Positions 25,475 through 32,827 of a DNA stretch of 36,139 nucleotides are shown here, piece by piece. The notes beneath the pieces were generated by a model. The model had not been told where the DNA came from and did not search any database. It saw only the letters and a program-made list of their open reading frames with translations. This stretch comes from Ruminococcaceae bacterium OttesenSCG-928-L11 (lineage in GTDB: Bacteria > Bacillota > Clostridia > Oscillospirales > Ruminococcaceae), in the NCBI GenBank assembly GCA_030265885.1, contig JAJDGX010000013.1, positions 1 through 36,139 on the forward strand, read 5' to 3'. Both the position numbers and the translations under genes were made by a program. The first letter of the stretch is position 1. Each line of letters begins with the position of its first letter.

Positions 25475-26764
25475 ATGCAGGAATCCCAAGTATTAACAGA
25501 CGCATTTCTCACCGGCGCATACGACAACACCTTTCGTTACCTGTACGCCGCCAAAGCTGATTTACAGCGGGAGCGGTACACCTCCCTGCTCACCGGCTTT
25601 ACCGGCCAGTTTGGGGACAAGCCTGTCCGCCTGTTTTCCGCCCCCGGCCGCACCGAGGTCGGCGGAAACCACACCGACCACCAGCACGGCCGCGTCCTCG
25701 CTGCCGCCGTCAACCTGGACATCATCTGCGCCGCTGCCCCCAACGACGACGGCGTCATCCGCATCCACTCCGAAGGCTACCCCATGGACACTGTGGAGCT
25801 GAGTGACCTGGCAAAAAAAGAATCCGAGGACAACAAAGCCATCTCCCTCATCCGTGGCATCTGTGCCCGAATGCGGGAAAAGGGCTACACTGTCTCCGGG
25901 TTTGACGCCTACACCACCTCCAACGTCCTCAAGGGATCCGGCCTCTCCTCCTCCGCCGCCTTTGAGGTCGCCATCGGCACCATGATAAGCTATCTGTTCA
26001 ACGACGGCGCTGTCTCCCCGGTGGAGATCGCCCAAATCAGCCAGTATGCCGAGAACGTCTATTTCGGCAAGCCCAGCGGCCTGATGGATCAGATGGCCTC
26101 CTCTGTGGGCGGGTTTATCACCATCGACTTCGCCGACACCGACCACCCCGTCATCGAGCCCATCGCCTTTGACTTTGCCTCCTGCGGCCATTCCCTGTGC
26201 ATTGTGGACACCAAGGGCGACCACGCCGACCTGACCGGCGAATACGCCGCCATCCCTGCAGATATGAAGAAGATTTGCGATGTCTTTGGCGTCTCGTATT
26301 TGCGCCAGGTAGATGAAGCCGCCTTCTATAGCCGCCTTGCCGAGTTGCGGAAAACCTGCGGCGACCGGGCCGTCCTCCGCGCCATCCACTTTTTCGGCGA
26401 CAACGGGCGCGTGGTGCATCAGGCCGATGCCCTGAACCAGGGCCGGTTTGACCGGTTCAAGGAGCTTATCATCGAATCGGGTCGCTCCTCCTTCGCCTGC
26501 CTGCAAAACGTCTTTGCCTGCTCGGATCCCGAGGCTCAGGGCCTTTCCCTGGCCCTTGCCCTCAGCGAGGATATCCTTGCCGGAAAAGGGGCGTGGCGTG
26601 TCCACGGCGGCGGCTTTGCCGGCACCATTCAGGCCTTTGTCCCCACCGATTTGCTGGATGCCTACCGCACCAAAATCGAGAGCGTATTTGGCGACGGCTC
26701 CTGCTATGTCCTCTCCATCCGCCCCACCGGCGGCGTAGAAATCACCCCGGAGCTGGGCCAATGA
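25475..26764 (+). CDS. galK: Galactokinase (GHMP family)
   Basis: 429 aa. Phosphorylates galactose, or a related sugar, at C1 using ATP. Motifs: sugar-binding SAPGRTEVGGNHTDH (55-69), where classical GalK has PGRVNLIGEHTDY; phosphate loop KGSGLSSSAAFE (153-164); and WRVHGGGFAGTIQAF near the C-terminus. The variant first motif is common in clostridial annotated galactokinases; a different C1-sugar specificity is possible. The start is ATG 25475, eight bases after GGAGGG; the open frame continues upstream without a ribosome site. No galT or galE is adjacent. The stop overlaps the next start (ATGA). Confidence 0.85.
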   Translation: MQESQVLTDAFLTGAYDNTFRYLYAAKADLQRERYTSLLTGFTGQFGDKPVRLFSAPGRTEVGGNHTDHQHGRVLAAAVNLDIICAAAPNDDGVIRIHSEGYPMDTVELSDLAKKESEDNKAISLIRGICARMREKGYTVSGFDAYTTSNVLKGSGLSSSAAFEVAIGTMISYLFNDGAVSPVEIAQISQYAENVYFGKPSGLMDQMASSVGGFITIDFADTDHPVIEPIAFDFASCGHSLCIVDTKGDHADLTGEYAAIPADMKKICDVFGVSYLRQVDEAAFYSRLAELRKTCGDRAVLRAIHFFGDNGRVVHQADALNQGRFDRFKELIIESGRSSFACLQNVFACSDPEAQGLSLALALSEDILAGKGAWRVHGGGFAGTIQAFVPTDLLDAYRTKIESVFGDGSCYVLSIRPTGGVEITPELGQ

Positions 26765-27360
26765 GCGACGTCGTCAACACCGAGGAGATCCGCCGTTTTT
26801 TTGACGGACTGGCCGCCACATGGGAATCCCCCCAGTCCGAAGCCGGCGTCCGCGACCGGATCGTCGAGCTGATCGAATTGCCGGAGGCCGCCGTCATCGC
26901 CGACATCGGCTGCGGCAAGGGCGTCATGTTCCCCCACCTGCTGCGCACAAATCCCGCACAGCTGCTGGCGGTGGAATTGTCCGGCGAAATGCTGGCCCAG
27001 GCCCAAAAGGAGCATGCGGATCCCCGCATTGCATATTGCCCCGGCGACCTTCTCTCCCTGGAGCTTCCCCCGGTGGATGCCGCTGTCATCTTCAACGCCT
27101 ATCCCCACTTCCTCGACAAGCCCGCCCTTGCCCGACGCCTCGCCCGGCTGGTGAAGCCCGGCGGCAAGGCCGTCATCGCCCACAGCCGCAGCAAGGAGCT
27201 CATCAACGGCCGCCACCGCTCCACCCTGGCCTTTACCTTGTCTGTCCCCCTGCAGGAACCCGCCCGGGAAGCGGCGGAGTTCGCCCCTTACTTTGAGGCC
27301 GACACCCTCATCGACACAGACGAGATGTACTTCATCCGCCTGATTCGCACCGCTGATTGA
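26761..27360 (+). CDS. Class I SAM-dependent methyltransferase
   Basis: 199 aa. The SAM-binding motif I is VIADIGCGKGVMFPHLL (about 39-55), followed by LLAVELSGEML (acidic post-I residue), VDAAVIFNAYPHF and LVKPGGKAVIAHS, typical of UbiE/type 11 small-molecule methyltransferases. The substrate is unknown. The start ATG overlaps the galK stop as ATGA, so translation is coupled, though I see no metabolic reason for pairing with galactokinase. The -35 of the next gene overlaps its stop codon. Confidence 0.88.
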   Translation: MSDVVNTEEIRRFFDGLAATWESPQSEAGVRDRIVELIELPEAAVIADIGCGKGVMFPHLLRTNPAQLLAVELSGEMLAQAQKEHADPRIAYCPGDLLSLELPPVDAAVIFNAYPHFLDKPALARRLARLVKPGGKAVIAHSRSKELINGRHRSTLAFTLSVPLQEPAREAAEFAPYFEADTLIDTDEMYFIRLIRTAD

Positions 27361-27385
27361 CAAGGGCCCCCGGCTTGAGTATAAT
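27357..27385 (+). promoter_or_regulatory. Perfect consensus promoter of the ECF S-component gene
   Basis: TTGACA (27357-27362), exactly 17 bases, then TATAAT (27380-27385). The -35 overlaps the methyltransferase stop codon. A start near 27392 leaves a ~128-base leader. A consensus-strength promoter before a transporter gene suggests control acts downstream, in the leader. Confidence 0.9.
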
Positions 27386-27391
27386 AGTAGG

Positions 27392-27519
27392 CAATGGATC
27401 GGCACGAAGCCGGTCACGCATTCCTTAAAGCATTGACGAAACACAGGCCATGAAGGCTTTTCTGTGGGAGAATCCCGCAGGGGCTTTTATGGCCTATTTG
27501 TTTTGAGGAGGAATTGCCC
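27392..27519 (+). ncRNA. Structured leader, candidate riboswitch or attenuator
   Basis: 5' part: AATG-GATCGGC..GCCGGTC-ACG-CATT forms a hairpin (about 27393-27424), followed by CCTTAAAGCATTGACGAAACA, whose CATTG could compete for the first CAATG. 3' part: a long hairpin (27445-27495), 13 bp AGGCCATGAAGGC/GCTTTTATGGCCT with G-U pairs and an inner CTGTGGG/CCCGCAG helix, then TTTGTTTT: an intrinsic terminator ending right at the GAGGAGG ribosome site. I could not match it to TPP, cobalamin, preQ1, THF, T-box or guanidine consensus motifs by eye. Confidence 0.6.
27445..27504 (+). terminator. Terminator inside the ECF leader
   Basis: A 13-bp outer stem plus a 7-bp inner stem, then A-TTTG-TTTT. 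It sits before, not after, a gene, as in transcription-attenuating riboswitches. Confidence 0.75.
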
Positions 27520-28062
27520 GTGTCCCATTTTATCAAAACCAAGCAGCTTGTCTTTGCCGCCCTCTGCATTGCCCTGGGCCTTGTGCTGCCCATGTTGTTT
27601 CACGGCATCCCCAACGCGGGGAGCATCTTTCTGCCCATGCACATCCCCGTGCTGCTGTGCGGGCTCATTTGCGGCTGGCCCTACGGCCTCATCTGCGGCG
27701 CACTGACCCCCCTGCTCTCCAGCATCCTCACCGGTATGCCACCGGCAGCCATTCTGCCCGCCATGCTGTGCGAGCTGGCGGTATATGGGCTTATGGCGGG
27801 GCTGCTCATCCAGCTTGTCCGCACCCCCAAATCCATTGCCAACATCTATGTGTCCCTTGTCGGCGCCATGCTGTGTGGCCGCCTGGTTGCAGGCGCTGTC
27901 AAGGCTCTCATTTTCAATGTAGGGGCCTACTCCATGCAGGCATGGATAGCCTCCTCCTTCGTGACGGCTCTGCCCGGTATCCTGCTGCAGCTGATTGTCA
28001 TCCCCATCGTGGTGCAGGCCCTTCGGCAGGCTCGAATCATAACCGTTCCCCAGCACTCCTGA
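27520..28062 (+). CDS. ECF transporter S component, substrate unknown
   Basis: 180 aa, about six membrane segments; the substrate-capturing subunit of an energy-coupling-factor vitamin transporter that shares the EcfAAT module encoded elsewhere. Typical pattern: SIFLPMHIPVLLCGLICG, GALTPLLSSILTGMPP, LPAMLCELAVYGLMAGLL. The start is GTG 27520, eight bases after GAGGAGG; a TTG at 27514 is too close to that site. The substrate might be revealed by the leader upstream. Followed by a hairpin at 28120-28155. Confidence 0.85.
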   Translation: MSHFIKTKQLVFAALCIALGLVLPMLFHGIPNAGSIFLPMHIPVLLCGLICGWPYGLICGALTPLLSSILTGMPPAAILPAMLCELAVYGLMAGLLIQLVRTPKSIANIYVSLVGAMLCGRLVAGAVKALIFNVGAYSMQAWIASSFVTALPGILLQLIVIPIVVQALRQARIITVPQHS

Positions 28063-28119
28063 TTGTCGCTTTCTTCCAATGGGAGCCGTATTCACCGCCC
28101 CCATTACCCGCTTAAAGAT

Positions 28120-28155
28120 CGAACCCCAAAAGGATGAATTTTCTTTTGGGGTTCG
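28120..28155 (+). terminator. Likely terminator after the ECF gene
   Basis: A 13-bp perfect stem CGAACCCCAAAAG/CTTTTGGGGTTCG with a ten-base loop. The only following U-rich piece is TTTT seven bases later, so efficiency is uncertain. The adjoining bases 28156-28184 (TCGACT, 17 bases, TATGCT) could be a weak promoter for the next small gene. Confidence 0.6.
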
Positions 28156-28238
28156 TCGACTTTTCCCTGCGAATGTGCTATGCTACAAGAGGTGTTTTTT
28201 TGCTGACTTTGCAATACAATGCGAAAAGTGGAGGGATA

Positions 28239-28475
28239 ATGAAGAAGCTGCTAATAGCTAAACGGATTGCTTTTATGGCGATGACAATCATTGTCATTGT
28301 TGCTGCCATTGCCATCGGTATTCTTTGCATTCGAGATTATTTATTCTATGATCCCTCTGTTACCAGCTTTCCTAAATATTCAGGGGTCATCATTTCACTT
28401 ATCTATTTTATCCCGGCCCTGATAATCGCTGCCGCTGTATATCTACTAATATCTTATTTTCTAAAAAGAAAATGA
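28239..28475 (+). CDS. Small two-helix membrane protein, unknown function
   Basis: 78 aa: basic start MKKLLIAKR, hydrophobic segment about 11-32, loop YDPSVTSFPKYS, second segment about 50-73, and a basic end LKRK, so both ends are probably cytoplasmic. GGAGGG lies just ahead of the ATG. The gene is clearly richer in A and T than its neighbours and uses codons such as ATA, CTA and TTA that they avoid, so it may be recently acquired. I do not recognise a family. Confidence 0.65.
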   Translation: MKKLLIAKRIAFMAMTIIVIVAAIAIGILCIRDYLFYDPSVTSFPKYSGVIISLIYFIPALIIAAAVYLLISYFLKRK

Positions 28476-28553
28476 CAGTATACTATTCGCAAAGGTCATA
28501 CCCGTTTTACCGGCACTATATCTGAATTTACTGTAGGATGAGGGGAGCGCCAC

Positions 28554-29339
28554 ATGGATATCTATGAAAATTATCACAGCCACACCTTCCGGTGCAAGCA
28601 CGCCCAGGGGGATGTGCTGGACTATGTTCTGCAGGCCAGCCGCAGCGGAATCCGCCGCCTGGGAATCGCTGACCACACCCCCCTGCCCGACGACTGGAGC
28701 CTGGGCATGCGCATGTCCGTCGAGGAACTGCCCGGTTATGTAGACGCCTTTGCCATGCCCCGCCACATCATCCCCCAGGTGAAGCTGTACATGGGCATGG
28801 AATGCGACTATCTCCCCAAATACCACAGCTTTTTCAAGGATGAATTGCTGGGCCGCTACCAGTTCGATTATCTGGCCGGCTCCATTCACGCCTTTCCATA
28901 TCAGGGTGAGATTTGCTGGATTTACGGCGGCGACCCCATGACAGTCCCCATGCTGCGGGCCTATGCCGACACCTGCGTGGCGGCCATCGAATCCGGCCTG
29001 TTCGCCTTCATCGCCCACCCGGATGTGTTTGGGGTGTCCATGCGCCGCTGGGATCCGGAAATCCGCGCCTGCTCCCGCTATATTGTCGAGGCAGCGGCCT
29101 CCGCCGGTGTCCCCCTGGAGCTAAACACCAGCGGTTACGAGAAAGCCCGCAAATGGCCCACTCAGTTTTCCCCCGCCTGCTACCCCATCGAGCAGTTTTG
29201 GGAAATCGCAGCGGAAACCCCCATCCGCGTTGTGGTAAACTCCGACGCCCATGTACCGGAAAGCCTCACCGCCGACCTGGACACCGGCTACCGCCTCATG
29301 GAAAAATACGGCCTGGAAAAAGCCGTGCTGTTTCCCTAA
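28554..29339 (+). CDS. PHP-domain histidinol-phosphatase-like protein
   Basis: 261 aa, PHP metal-dependent phosphoesterase of the HisK (histidinol phosphatase) type. Motifs: NYHSHTFRCKHA (His8, His10), GIADHTPLP, MGMECDYLP (metal Glu), LAGSIHAF, FIAHPDVFG, LELNTSGYEK and VVNSDAH, i.e. the full metal set. The role in histidine synthesis is by family; no other his genes are present, so a different phosphate ester is possible. The start is ATG 28554 after GAGGGGAG. Confidence 0.85.
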   Translation: MDIYENYHSHTFRCKHAQGDVLDYVLQASRSGIRRLGIADHTPLPDDWSLGMRMSVEELPGYVDAFAMPRHIIPQVKLYMGMECDYLPKYHSFFKDELLGRYQFDYLAGSIHAFPYQGEICWIYGGDPMTVPMLRAYADTCVAAIESGLFAFIAHPDVFGVSMRRWDPEIRACSRYIVEAAASAGVPLELNTSGYEKARKWPTQFSPACYPIEQFWEIAAETPIRVVVNSDAHVPESLTADLDTGYRLMEKYGLEKAVLFP

Positions 29340-29394
29340 TAATTGACCTTCTACGGCACATTTTACCGCCTTCTTTTCGGCCAATCCCAACACA

Positions 29395-29444
29395 AAACCG
29401 CACCGATGCCCCGTCATTGCTGACCCGGGCCACCGGTGCGGTTT
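29395..29444. terminator. Terminator-like hairpin between convergent PHP genes
   Basis: An 11-bp perfect stem AAACCGCACCG/CGGTGCGGTTT with a 28-base loop, A-rich before and T-rich after. It can serve the upstream plus-strand gene and perhaps the convergent one. Confidence 0.55.
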
Positions 29445-29515
29445 CATATTCTGCTGTATCGATTTGCAACGCTTCAACCGCACCCTACTCCACGGCTTCC
29501 ACCAATCCCCCCACA

Positions 29516-29581
29516 GCAATCCGCGGAGCGGCCTTGTGTGCAGCTTGAAGCTGCTTCAAGCTACTTCAAGCTGCTTCAAGC
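29516..29581. repeat. Short repeat: CGCGGAGCGG core plus tandem CTTCAAGCT units
   Basis: GCAATCCGCGGAGCGG is followed by TTGTGTGCAG and a run of ten-base units (CTTCAAGCTG/CTTCAAGCTA, three direct copies preceded by an inverted one); AGCTTGAAGC/GCTTCAAGCT (29542-29551/29553-29562) is a perfect inverted repeat. The same core plus a GCAG(G/C)TT.AA(C/G)CTGC palindrome is at 25320-25395, and the core alone at 350-360. The final unit supplies the stop codon of the minus-strand PHP gene. Confidence 0.75.
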
Positions 29582-30376
29582 TGTTGCTTTGGCGATGATG
29601 CTGTCCAGTTTGGCGGCGCTTTCGTTGGCGACCAGTTCCTGGGGGAAGCCGATTTCCTCCAGCATTTTCATGGCGTTGGTTACAACACCGACACTGGCGG
29701 AGCAATGGGCGTCGCTGTTGACGGCGATCCACACGCCCAATTCGGCGCAGCGGATGGCGATTTTCCGGCAGATATCCGCGATCGGCCCCTCAAAATCAAA
29801 GGAGTGATCGTTGATCTCGATGATTTTCCCCTTCTCCCTTGCCGCCTTCAGCACCTCATCGATGTGGAACGCCACGCCGGCCCGTCCAATATGGCCCAGC
29901 ATCATTACCTTGGGATTCTCCAGCGCCTTGCAGTACATGGCTGTCCCCTCGTCGGCGGTGATCTCCTTCAGATTGGGCAGAAAATGCACGCTGGCAATGG
30001 CATAATCCGTTGTGCCCAAAATGGCATCGGCCAGTGTGCCCACCTTGCCGTTTCGCGACGGCAGCATAAACTGATGGCCGAAAATGTTCCCCCTGGCATC
30101 GCAGATATCCGCCTCTACGCTTCGGTAGATGCGCACGCCATGCCATTCCCGGGGCAGCGCTGTAACGTTGAACAAGTGGCCCATGGCCCCAAACATTTTC
30201 CCGGGATCCGCCTCCCCCGAGACATCCACGTTCAAGAACTGCTCGCCGTAATGATCCGCGATGCCGATGCCCTCCAGGCCGTGATCCTTCGCCTCCAGAA
30301 CATTGTCCCGAACAGTGCAGTAGGCATGTCCGGAAAACATGGTGTGGGTGTGCATGTCAACTCCGATTCGTAGCAT
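29576..30376 (-). CDS. PHP-domain phosphatase (YcdX-like)
   Basis: 266 aa, PHP metallophosphoesterase of the YcdX type. Motifs: VDMHTHTMFSGHA (His9, His11), GIADHYGE, SVEADICD (metal Glu), AIASVHF, MMLGHIGRAG, IIEINDHSF and AVNSDAHCS. The physiological substrate of this group is uncertain. The start is ATG 30376, seven bases after AAGGAGAT. The last codons (GCA ACA GCT TGA) run into the repeat, so the original C-terminus may have been altered. Convergent with another PHP gene but not closely similar to it. A candidate promoter (TTGACT, 17 bases, TAAAGT on the minus strand near 30670-30700) would give a long leader. Confidence 0.85.
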   Translation of the reverse strand: MLRIGVDMHTHTMFSGHAYCTVRDNVLEAKDHGLEGIGIADHYGEQFLNVDVSGEADPGKMFGAMGHLFNVTALPREWHGVRIYRSVEADICDARGNIFGHQFMLPSRNGKVGTLADAILGTTDYAIASVHFLPNLKEITADEGTAMYCKALENPKVMMLGHIGRAGVAFHIDEVLKAAREKGKIIEINDHSFDFEGPIADICRKIAIRCAELGVWIAVNSDAHCSASVGVVTNAMKMLEEIGFPQELVANESAAKLDSIIAKATA

Positions 30377-30420
30377 TTGCTGTATCTCCTTTTCAGGGTT
30401 ATTCTCAGAACCTGTTTGGT

Positions 30421-30572
30421 AATGAACCTCCCCGGGACAAGCCCAACGCGCCGGAACGGCGCAATGGTATCAAGGTTACGATACCGCCCTGCGGGCGAAA
30501 GGGGAATAATGAACGCCCCATAGGGGCACGCCCAACAAAGTTGGGCGGGGAATAAAACCCTTTCGGTTCATT
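30421..30572. repeat. Cluster of small palindromes with inverted ends
   Basis: Within the gene-free stretch 30377-30823, the ends AATGAACC (30421-30428) and GGTTCATT (30565-30572) enclose GCGCCG/CGGCGC, GGTATC/GATACC, CCTGCGGG, GCCCC/GGGGC and GCCCAAC/GTTGGGC in a row. AATGAAC also recurs internally (30509-30515), each time followed by a C-rich run and GCCCAAC, suggesting an old duplication. It could be a MITE/REP-like element or, on the minus strand, part of the leader of the PHP gene. 30573-30823 shows nothing clear beyond possible promoters. Confidence 0.6.
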
Positions 30573-30823
30573 TAAGCGCCCCGGCAGCCCCCACTCCCGT
30601 CGAAGGATGCCTGAGCGGTGTTCGACAAGTCCGGCCGGTCGGCCGTTTTGATATCGATTACATCCTATACTTTACGCTTTTTTCCCCGCAAAGTCAATGG
30701 AATGCCATCGGGCAGCCACACAAAAACCCACCCCTTCCCATACAATAGTATCAGTACCCAACGGGAAGCGGTTTCCCCCTTGTTTCTCATATTCGGGTTC
30801 AGCGACGCAAGTGGAGGTATGGC

Positions 30824-31048
30824 ATGTCCAAGCCGGTCAAGTGCAATCCCAACAATCTGATCCTGTCTGTGACCGCCGCCGCCCTTGTGCTGGCGGAGGG
30901 GCGAACCGTGGACGAAATCGCCCTGCTGGCCGCCGCCTTCTCCCAGCTGTCGGAGACCCTGACCACCATCGCCGCCGTAAAGGCCGCATCCGGCACCGAC
31001 GACAACTCCTCCGACACCGGCGCCCTCCGCCTTCTGGAGTCCGGCTGA
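30824..31048 (+). CDS. Small helical protein of unknown function
   Basis: 74 aa. The residue pattern (LILSVTAAALVLAEGRTVDEIALLAAAFSQLSETLTTIAAVKA) predicts two amphipathic helices, with no Cys or catalytic pattern except one Cys at position 7. It resembles small clostridial proteins of unknown function, but I cannot name the family securely. A strong ribosome site (GGAGG, six bases) supports it. A TACAAT box (about 30739) could be its -10. Confidence 0.65.
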   Translation: MSKPVKCNPNNLILSVTAAALVLAEGRTVDEIALLAAAFSQLSETLTTIAAVKAASGTDDNSSDTGALRLLESG

Positions 31049-31083
31049 CGCCCCATATCCCAGTATTTGTTTGCCGCGAAATA

Positions 31084-31112
31084 TTGACTTGTCCATCTTT
31101 TCCTGCTACTCT
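31084..31112 (+). promoter_or_regulatory. Possible promoter of the secreted repeat protein gene
   Basis: TTGACT (31084-31089), 17 bases, TACTCT (31107-31112). The -35 is good and the -10 is weak. Confidence 0.4.
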
Positions 31113-31155
31113 TGAATGAGACAATTGATCGAATGAAGGTTCAGGAGGTTATCGC

Positions 31156-31977
31156 ATGCGTCAAACGACTACACGGATCATTCAAATTCTGCTGATAGCG
31201 CTGGTTTGTATGGCAGTGGCACTTCCCGCCGCGGCCGCTTCCCGCCACAACACAGTGGCAGGGCTTTTCAATGTGGACAAGGGCGACAAGGATTCCTATG
31301 TGCGCAATTTTGATGTGGACGACGAAGAGGACGACGTGGAGCGGGATCTCGACTCCTACGAGGAGTTGGAGGTCATCCAGCGCTCCGCCAAGGCGTCTCT
31401 CACCGTAACATCCAACCAAACCATCAGCAACATTGTGCAGGTCACCATCCCCAAGGGCTATACCCTCACCATAGATAAGGGCGCCACCCTGACCGTGGCC
31501 GGCGAGTTGATTGTCGAGGGCACCCTGGTCAACAACGGCGCCATCGTCGTCGGCACCAAAAAAGGGCAGGACGACAGCGAAATTCCCGACGATGACGACG
31601 AAAAAAAGGATAAATTCATCACCCTGCGGTATTTGCACAACAAGGGAACCATCACCAACAACGGCACCATTTCCATTCTCTGCGGCACCCTGCGCAACGG
31701 GGACAGCGCTGTCCTGAACAACAGCGGCACTGTCACCATCGCCAACGCCGAGCGGGATACCACCGGCTTCCTCAACTATGCCAGGCGCTTTCAGGGCAAG
31801 GTGACCTATGGTACCGTCAACAACACCGGCAGCTTCACCGTGGCCAACACCGACGGCACCGGCCTGCACATCTTTGGGGGCTCCCGCTTCCAGAACAGCG
31901 GCACTGTCACCGTTGCCGGCAGCAAGGCCACTGTAAAGGGCACCGTCCAGGGCAACGCCGTAAAGCACAGCAAATAG
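31156..31977 (+). CDS. Secreted protein with Asn/Gly beta-solenoid-like repeats
   Basis: 273 aa. Signal peptide about 1-28 (ILLIALVCMAVALPAAAAS). Next comes an acidic segment (DVDDEEDDVERDLDSYEE), then repeated short strands ending in Asn-Gly/Thr turns: EGTLVNNGAIVV, LHNKGTITNNGTISIL, LNNSGTVTIAN, VNNTGSFTVAN and FQNSGTVTVAG, which suggests a beta-solenoid. A second acidic loop (DDSEIPDDDDEKKDK) interrupts it. No sortase motif, lipobox, membrane anchor or SLH domain is present, so it may be released. Function unknown. AGGAGG seven bases before the ATG; a strong terminator follows. Confidence 0.8.
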   Translation: MRQTTTRIIQILLIALVCMAVALPAAAASRHNTVAGLFNVDKGDKDSYVRNFDVDDEEDDVERDLDSYEELEVIQRSAKASLTVTSNQTISNIVQVTIPKGYTLTIDKGATLTVAGELIVEGTLVNNGAIVVGTKKGQDDSEIPDDDDEKKDKFITLRYLHNKGTITNNGTISILCGTLRNGDSAVLNNSGTVTIANAERDTTGFLNYARRFQGKVTYGTVNNTGSFTVANTDGTGLHIFGGSRFQNSGTVTVAGSKATVKGTVQGNAVKHSK

Positions 31978-32008
31978 CAGCCGGCTCTCTCGACACTGTC
32001 AAACGATC

Positions 32009-32045
32009 AAAAAGGCTTTTCCGATTGCTCGGAAAAGCCTTTTTT
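32009..32045. terminator. Terminator shared by the secreted protein gene and rnpB
   Basis: AAAAAGGCTTTTCCGA pairs perfectly with TCGGAAAAGCCTTTTT around a four-base loop. The T-tract on plus and the A-tract (T-tract on minus) let it stop both the plus-strand gene and the minus-strand RNase P RNA. Confidence 0.9.
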
Positions 32046-32051
32046 CTTTGG

Positions 32052-32384
32052 GTGCGACTAAGCCTGTAAGCCGGGTTCTGTCGTGGACAACGATCTATCT
32101 GCGCCCCCTGTTGCCAGTGGGGCGTCAAGCCACCCTGCGGAGTATCGACGGGCCGCCGCCTCCAGTCGGTGTTGCACCGGATAGGGTTTACACAGCGGCA
32201 TAGTCACCCATGCCCTGGTGAGCTCTTACCTCGCCTTTTCACCCTTACCGGGAAAAATCCCGGCGGTACTTTTCTGTTGCACTGGCCCTGAAGTCGCCTT
32301 CGGCTGCCGTTAACAGCTATCCTGCCCTGTGGTGCCCGGACTTTCCTCGGGGAGAATCCCCGCCGCTGTCCAGCTTACTCGCGT
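32052..32384 (-). ncRNA. rnpB: RNase P RNA, bacterial type A
   Basis: Catalytic RNA that trims tRNA 5' leaders. On the minus strand the 5' end GCGAGTAAGC (32382-32373) pairs with the 3' end GCTTAGTCGC (32063-32054) as helix P1. The universal core GAGGAAAGTCCGGGC is at about 32349-32335, and the 3' hallmark ACAGAACCCGGCTTA at about 32083-32069. Length of about 330 nt is usual for type A. A TATACT -10 box (32396-32391) sits seven bases upstream of the 5' end. Open frames crossing this stretch are spurious. Confidence 0.95.
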
Positions 32385-32529
32385 GTACCAGTATACCACA
32401 TCCCCGGCAAAAAAGAAACAGGCATTTCCACCCCCGTTTCCTCATACATATGTAGTACCCGAAAGGTGGACTGGCCGTTCATGGCCTGTCCGAAACCGGG
32501 CACATCCTGCGAAACGGAGGCTCACCGCC

Positions 32530-32784
32530 ATGACACCCATATCCGCCCTGTGGCTCGCCCTTTTCCTTATCGGAGCATTGCTGTTTTTGTTCTATTCCCG
32601 GCTGGAGCGCTTTTTCCGCTGCTTTCTTTTCACCGCCTTTACGGGCATCGGCGCACTGGGGATTGTATGGCTTGCAGGCCGGTTTATCGCCATCCCCCTG
32701 ACCATCACCCCCCTCAGTCTGGCCGCCTCGGGAATCCTCGGCATTCCCGGTGTGGTGACCATGCTTATTTTCCATTTGATTTAG
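32530..32784 (+). CDS. BofA-family membrane protein
   Basis: 84 aa. Membrane segments about 3-22 and 28-50, and the conserved C-terminal signature LAASGILGIPGVVTMLIFHL, match the BofA family. In B. subtilis BofA sits in the outer forespore membrane and inhibits SpoIVFB processing of pro-sigma-K. If conserved, this indicates a spore former. The start is ATG 32530, seven bases after CGGAGG; the longer open frame upstream runs through RNase P RNA and is rejected. Divergent from rnpB. Confidence 0.75.
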   Translation: MTPISALWLALFLIGALLFLFYSRLERFFRCFLFTAFTGIGALGIVWLAGRFIAIPLTITPLSLAASGILGIPGVVTMLIFHLI

Positions 32785-32804
32785 TGGAGGGAATCTGCTA
32801 TACT
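32776..32804 (+). promoter_or_regulatory. Promoter of the GNAT gene
   Basis: TTGATT (32776-32781), 17 bases, TATACT (32799-32804). The -35 overlaps the end of the bofA-like gene. Transcription would start around 32811, only ~17 bases before the first ATG. Confidence 0.6.
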
Positions 32805-32827
32805 TGTAACATATTTTTTCTCTAAAA

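Noticed and set aside
29540-29581. Tandem ten-base units considered as a CRISPR array
   Set aside because: Units are adjacent without unique spacers, far too short, and no cas genes are present.
32052-32529. Open frames across and upstream of the bofA-like gene, e.g. an N-terminal extension from 32329
   Set aside because: The segment is RNase P RNA on the minus strand with its core motifs and P1 helix; the bofA-like start at 32530 has its own ribosome site.
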